Shown here: piece after piece, positions 62,409-64,000 of the stretch
Layout of the letters: each line of letters starts with the position of its first letter
Position numbering within the stretch: position 1 is the first letter of the stretch
Assembly: GCA_964019425.1 (NCBI GenBank)
Contig: OZ025794.1
Coordinates: 248,001 to 312,000, forward strand
DNA length: 64,000 bases
Reading direction: 5' to 3'
Source of the DNA: Flectonema sp. DT1601
Lineage: Eukaryota > Euglenozoa > Diplonemea > Diplonemida > Diplonemidae
Made by a program: the position numbers and the translations under genes
Notes under the pieces: generated by a model
Told to the model about the DNA's origin: nothing
Databases searched by the model: none
What the model saw: the letters and a program-made list of their open reading frames with translations, nothing else

Positions 62409-63819
62409 TGGACGGGTACCTAGCTAGACACAGGGAATAAAAACAGACGTGACTTGGTTGTAAAAATAAGGTTTGTTCAGAAAGATTTAAAAAAAAAAAA
62501 TTGTGTGCGAGCAACGCGAGCCTGGAAGGGGTATCTCTAGTCTCTTGTGTGTCGGTATCTCGGAAGTGCTGGTATCTCGTATGTGCGTTGGTATCTCTTG
62601 CGTGTTGGTATCTCTTGCACATAATAAAAAAAAATATTGAGTTAACATGATCAGTTTTATTTATCATCAGAGACAGACCGGAACTATTTGAAAATAAAAT
62701 GTAGATGGGAAACAGTGAAAATTAAAATGAATGATAAAATTAAATGAGATTTATGACATAACAGACCAGATAGAGAGTAATAAAGGGAAAAGGAAAACGG
62801 AAAGGGTTCATTCACTTAGTTAAAGTTAAGACCGATTAGTCAGTTTAAGGTCTTGACTAGGACCAACAAAAAAAAAAAAAATATAAATAAATAAATAAAT
62901 AACGATCAAGCTGAGCTGATCTTGTTTTTATTAAAATAAGGGGAGCGGGAGGGATGGAAGGAATAAAGGAAAAAAAAAGAAAAGGTCGATCAATTGGATC
63001 TGGTCGTCGAGAAGAAGAAGACAATTATTTTAAAGGTCGATCGGCATAGCCGATCGTTGAGAAAAATAACCAGATATAAATACAATCAGTTTAAATAAAA
63101 AAAAAAAAAAAATAAATAAATAAAAAAAAAAAAAAAGTTTAACGATCAAGCTGAGCTGATCTTGTTTTTATTAAAATAAGGGGAGCGGGAGGGATGGAAG
63201 GAATAAAGGAAAAAAAAAGAAAAGGTCGATCAATTGGATCTGATCGTCGAGAAGAAGAAAACAATTGTTTTTAAAAAAAATGATCGGTATAGCCGATCGT
63301 TGAGAAAAGAACAGATATAAATACAATCGGTTTTGGTGATCGACGAGTGGAGCGATCACTTGACAAGAAGGAAAAAAGAAAGGACCGATTAATTGGGGCT
63401 TTGGTTGTATTCCCAAGGCATGTTTTTTTTTTTTTTTTTTTTATTATTCATTTACATTTTTTTTTTTTTTTTTTTTTTTAAATTAATAATCACATTTTGT
63501 TCAAAAATATTTCATATTAGAGTAAAAGAAAAAGAAAAAAAGAAATAAGAGAAAAAAAAAAAAACCATTGCTGGCCCCCTCACCACTCATAGAGGATGAG
63601 GAGGCCAGTAAGGCGTCACTCAAATCTATGCCAAGCCTTGGGAACTTGGATTGGGGTTTAGACCATTTACAATTAACAATTAATCTGATTAACGTTATGA
63701 TCTGACGGACATAAACATATCGACAAAATATTACAAACAAAACGAACAATAAATAATAAATAATAAATAAGCTAATAAACTAAATAAACAAAGTGATGTG
63801 AAAGTAAGGAAAAAGAGAA

Positions 63820-64000
63820 TTACAAGGGGGTGGAGTCACCGTGAACGTCATCAGCAGAACATCTCCTTCGATTATAACGATATCTTGATGGAGGGGTCCG
63901 TTTTTTCAGAGTTGAACGCTCAGACTTTCTCGGCGGAGTTTCAATTTCCTCATGTTCTTCTGTGTCTGGCGGACTCAAACCTTCTGCCCATGAAGCTAAT
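63820..64000 (-). CDS. Truncated coiled-coil protein, unit 6 (cut by window end)
   Basis: The C-terminal 59 codons, matching the other unit copies, from the stop at 63820 to the right edge. Confidence 0.55.
   Translation of the reverse strand, partial: LASWAEGLSPPDTEEHEEIETPPRKSERSTLKKRTPPSRYRYNRRRCSADDVHGDSTPL

Larger units (their letters stand above)
46436..64000. repeat. Head-to-tail tandem array of a 3.31-3.64 kb unit
   Basis: Period 3311, 3317, 3311, 3639 and 3639 bp measured between gene copies, with a sixth unit running off the window. Each unit holds: a 5'-truncated coiled-coil gene (minus), a C9-10 TT G7 TT G8 tract, an F repeat, a tRNA-like sequence, a 23-bp hairpin, GGTATCTC motifs, G-type sequence and two diverged satellite monomers. 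Units look identical except for homopolymer lengths and a B-head insertion in the last two. The first unit is truncated at its left, fused to satellite. Confidence 0.93.

Overview
The window is nuclear DNA of an AT-rich, intron-poor unicellular eukaryote (protist). Three long intronless genes lie on the minus strand at the left end. They are followed by about 58 kb of nested transposons, inverted repeats, satellite DNA and a tandem multi-kilobase repeat. The host lineage cannot be named from the sequence. The EF-hand gene resembles flagellar calcium-binding proteins of protists, and a tyrosine-recombinase retroelement with recombinase before reverse transcriptase recalls kinetoplastid VIPER/TATE elements, but neither settles the taxonomy. 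All visible genes use standard stop codons.

Layout. 1-6200: host genes, all minus: a partial EF-hand protein, a membrane-anchored nucleoside-hydrolase-like protein, and a 1095-residue protein with a cadherin-like domain and TPRs. About 6796-9241: a hAT transposon with a GC-rich transposase gene and no recognisable 3' end. 9242-11040 and 27616-29165: two arms of a long inverted repeat ('D') with internal 125-bp repeats, framing about 20 kb. Inside the frame lie structured satellite arrays, 'B' heads (each immediately followed by satellite), a second truncated hAT gene, a TA-flanked terminal-inverted-repeat (TIR) element with an unrecognised protein, a decayed piggyBac in TTAA, and a 7.41-kb Mutator-like element (18426-25835). 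That element has 76-bp TIRs and a 9-bp target duplication. It carries a tRNA-like gene next to each TIR, copies of a 1.36-kb 'A' repeat, a YR retroelement nested in A, and broken pieces of large-subunit rRNA.

29590-46435: further B-head-plus-satellite blocks, A copies, 'G' repeats, and the longest copy of a coiled-coil gene (38976-40391, minus). 46436-64000: a head-to-tail tandem array of a 3.31-3.64 kb unit. Each unit carries a 5'-truncated copy of that gene, a class-II tRNA-like sequence with intact A and B boxes, a 23-bp perfect hairpin, GGTATCTC repeats and diverged satellite. The last two complete units share a 328-bp insertion of a B head.

The strongest unusual signals are three. (1) B behaves as a mobile head whose tail is an expandable satellite. 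(2) Hairpins in the head and in the satellite monomers show compensatory double changes between diverged families, which suggests selection on structure. (3) The 7.4-kb element combines Mutator-like ends with inward-facing tRNA-like genes and rRNA debris. The nesting order (satellite first, then piggyBac, Mutator-like element and MITE into it; YR retroelement into A) is read directly from interrupted copies. Near-identity of the tandem units means recent amplification or an assembly effect; the sequence alone cannot separate these.
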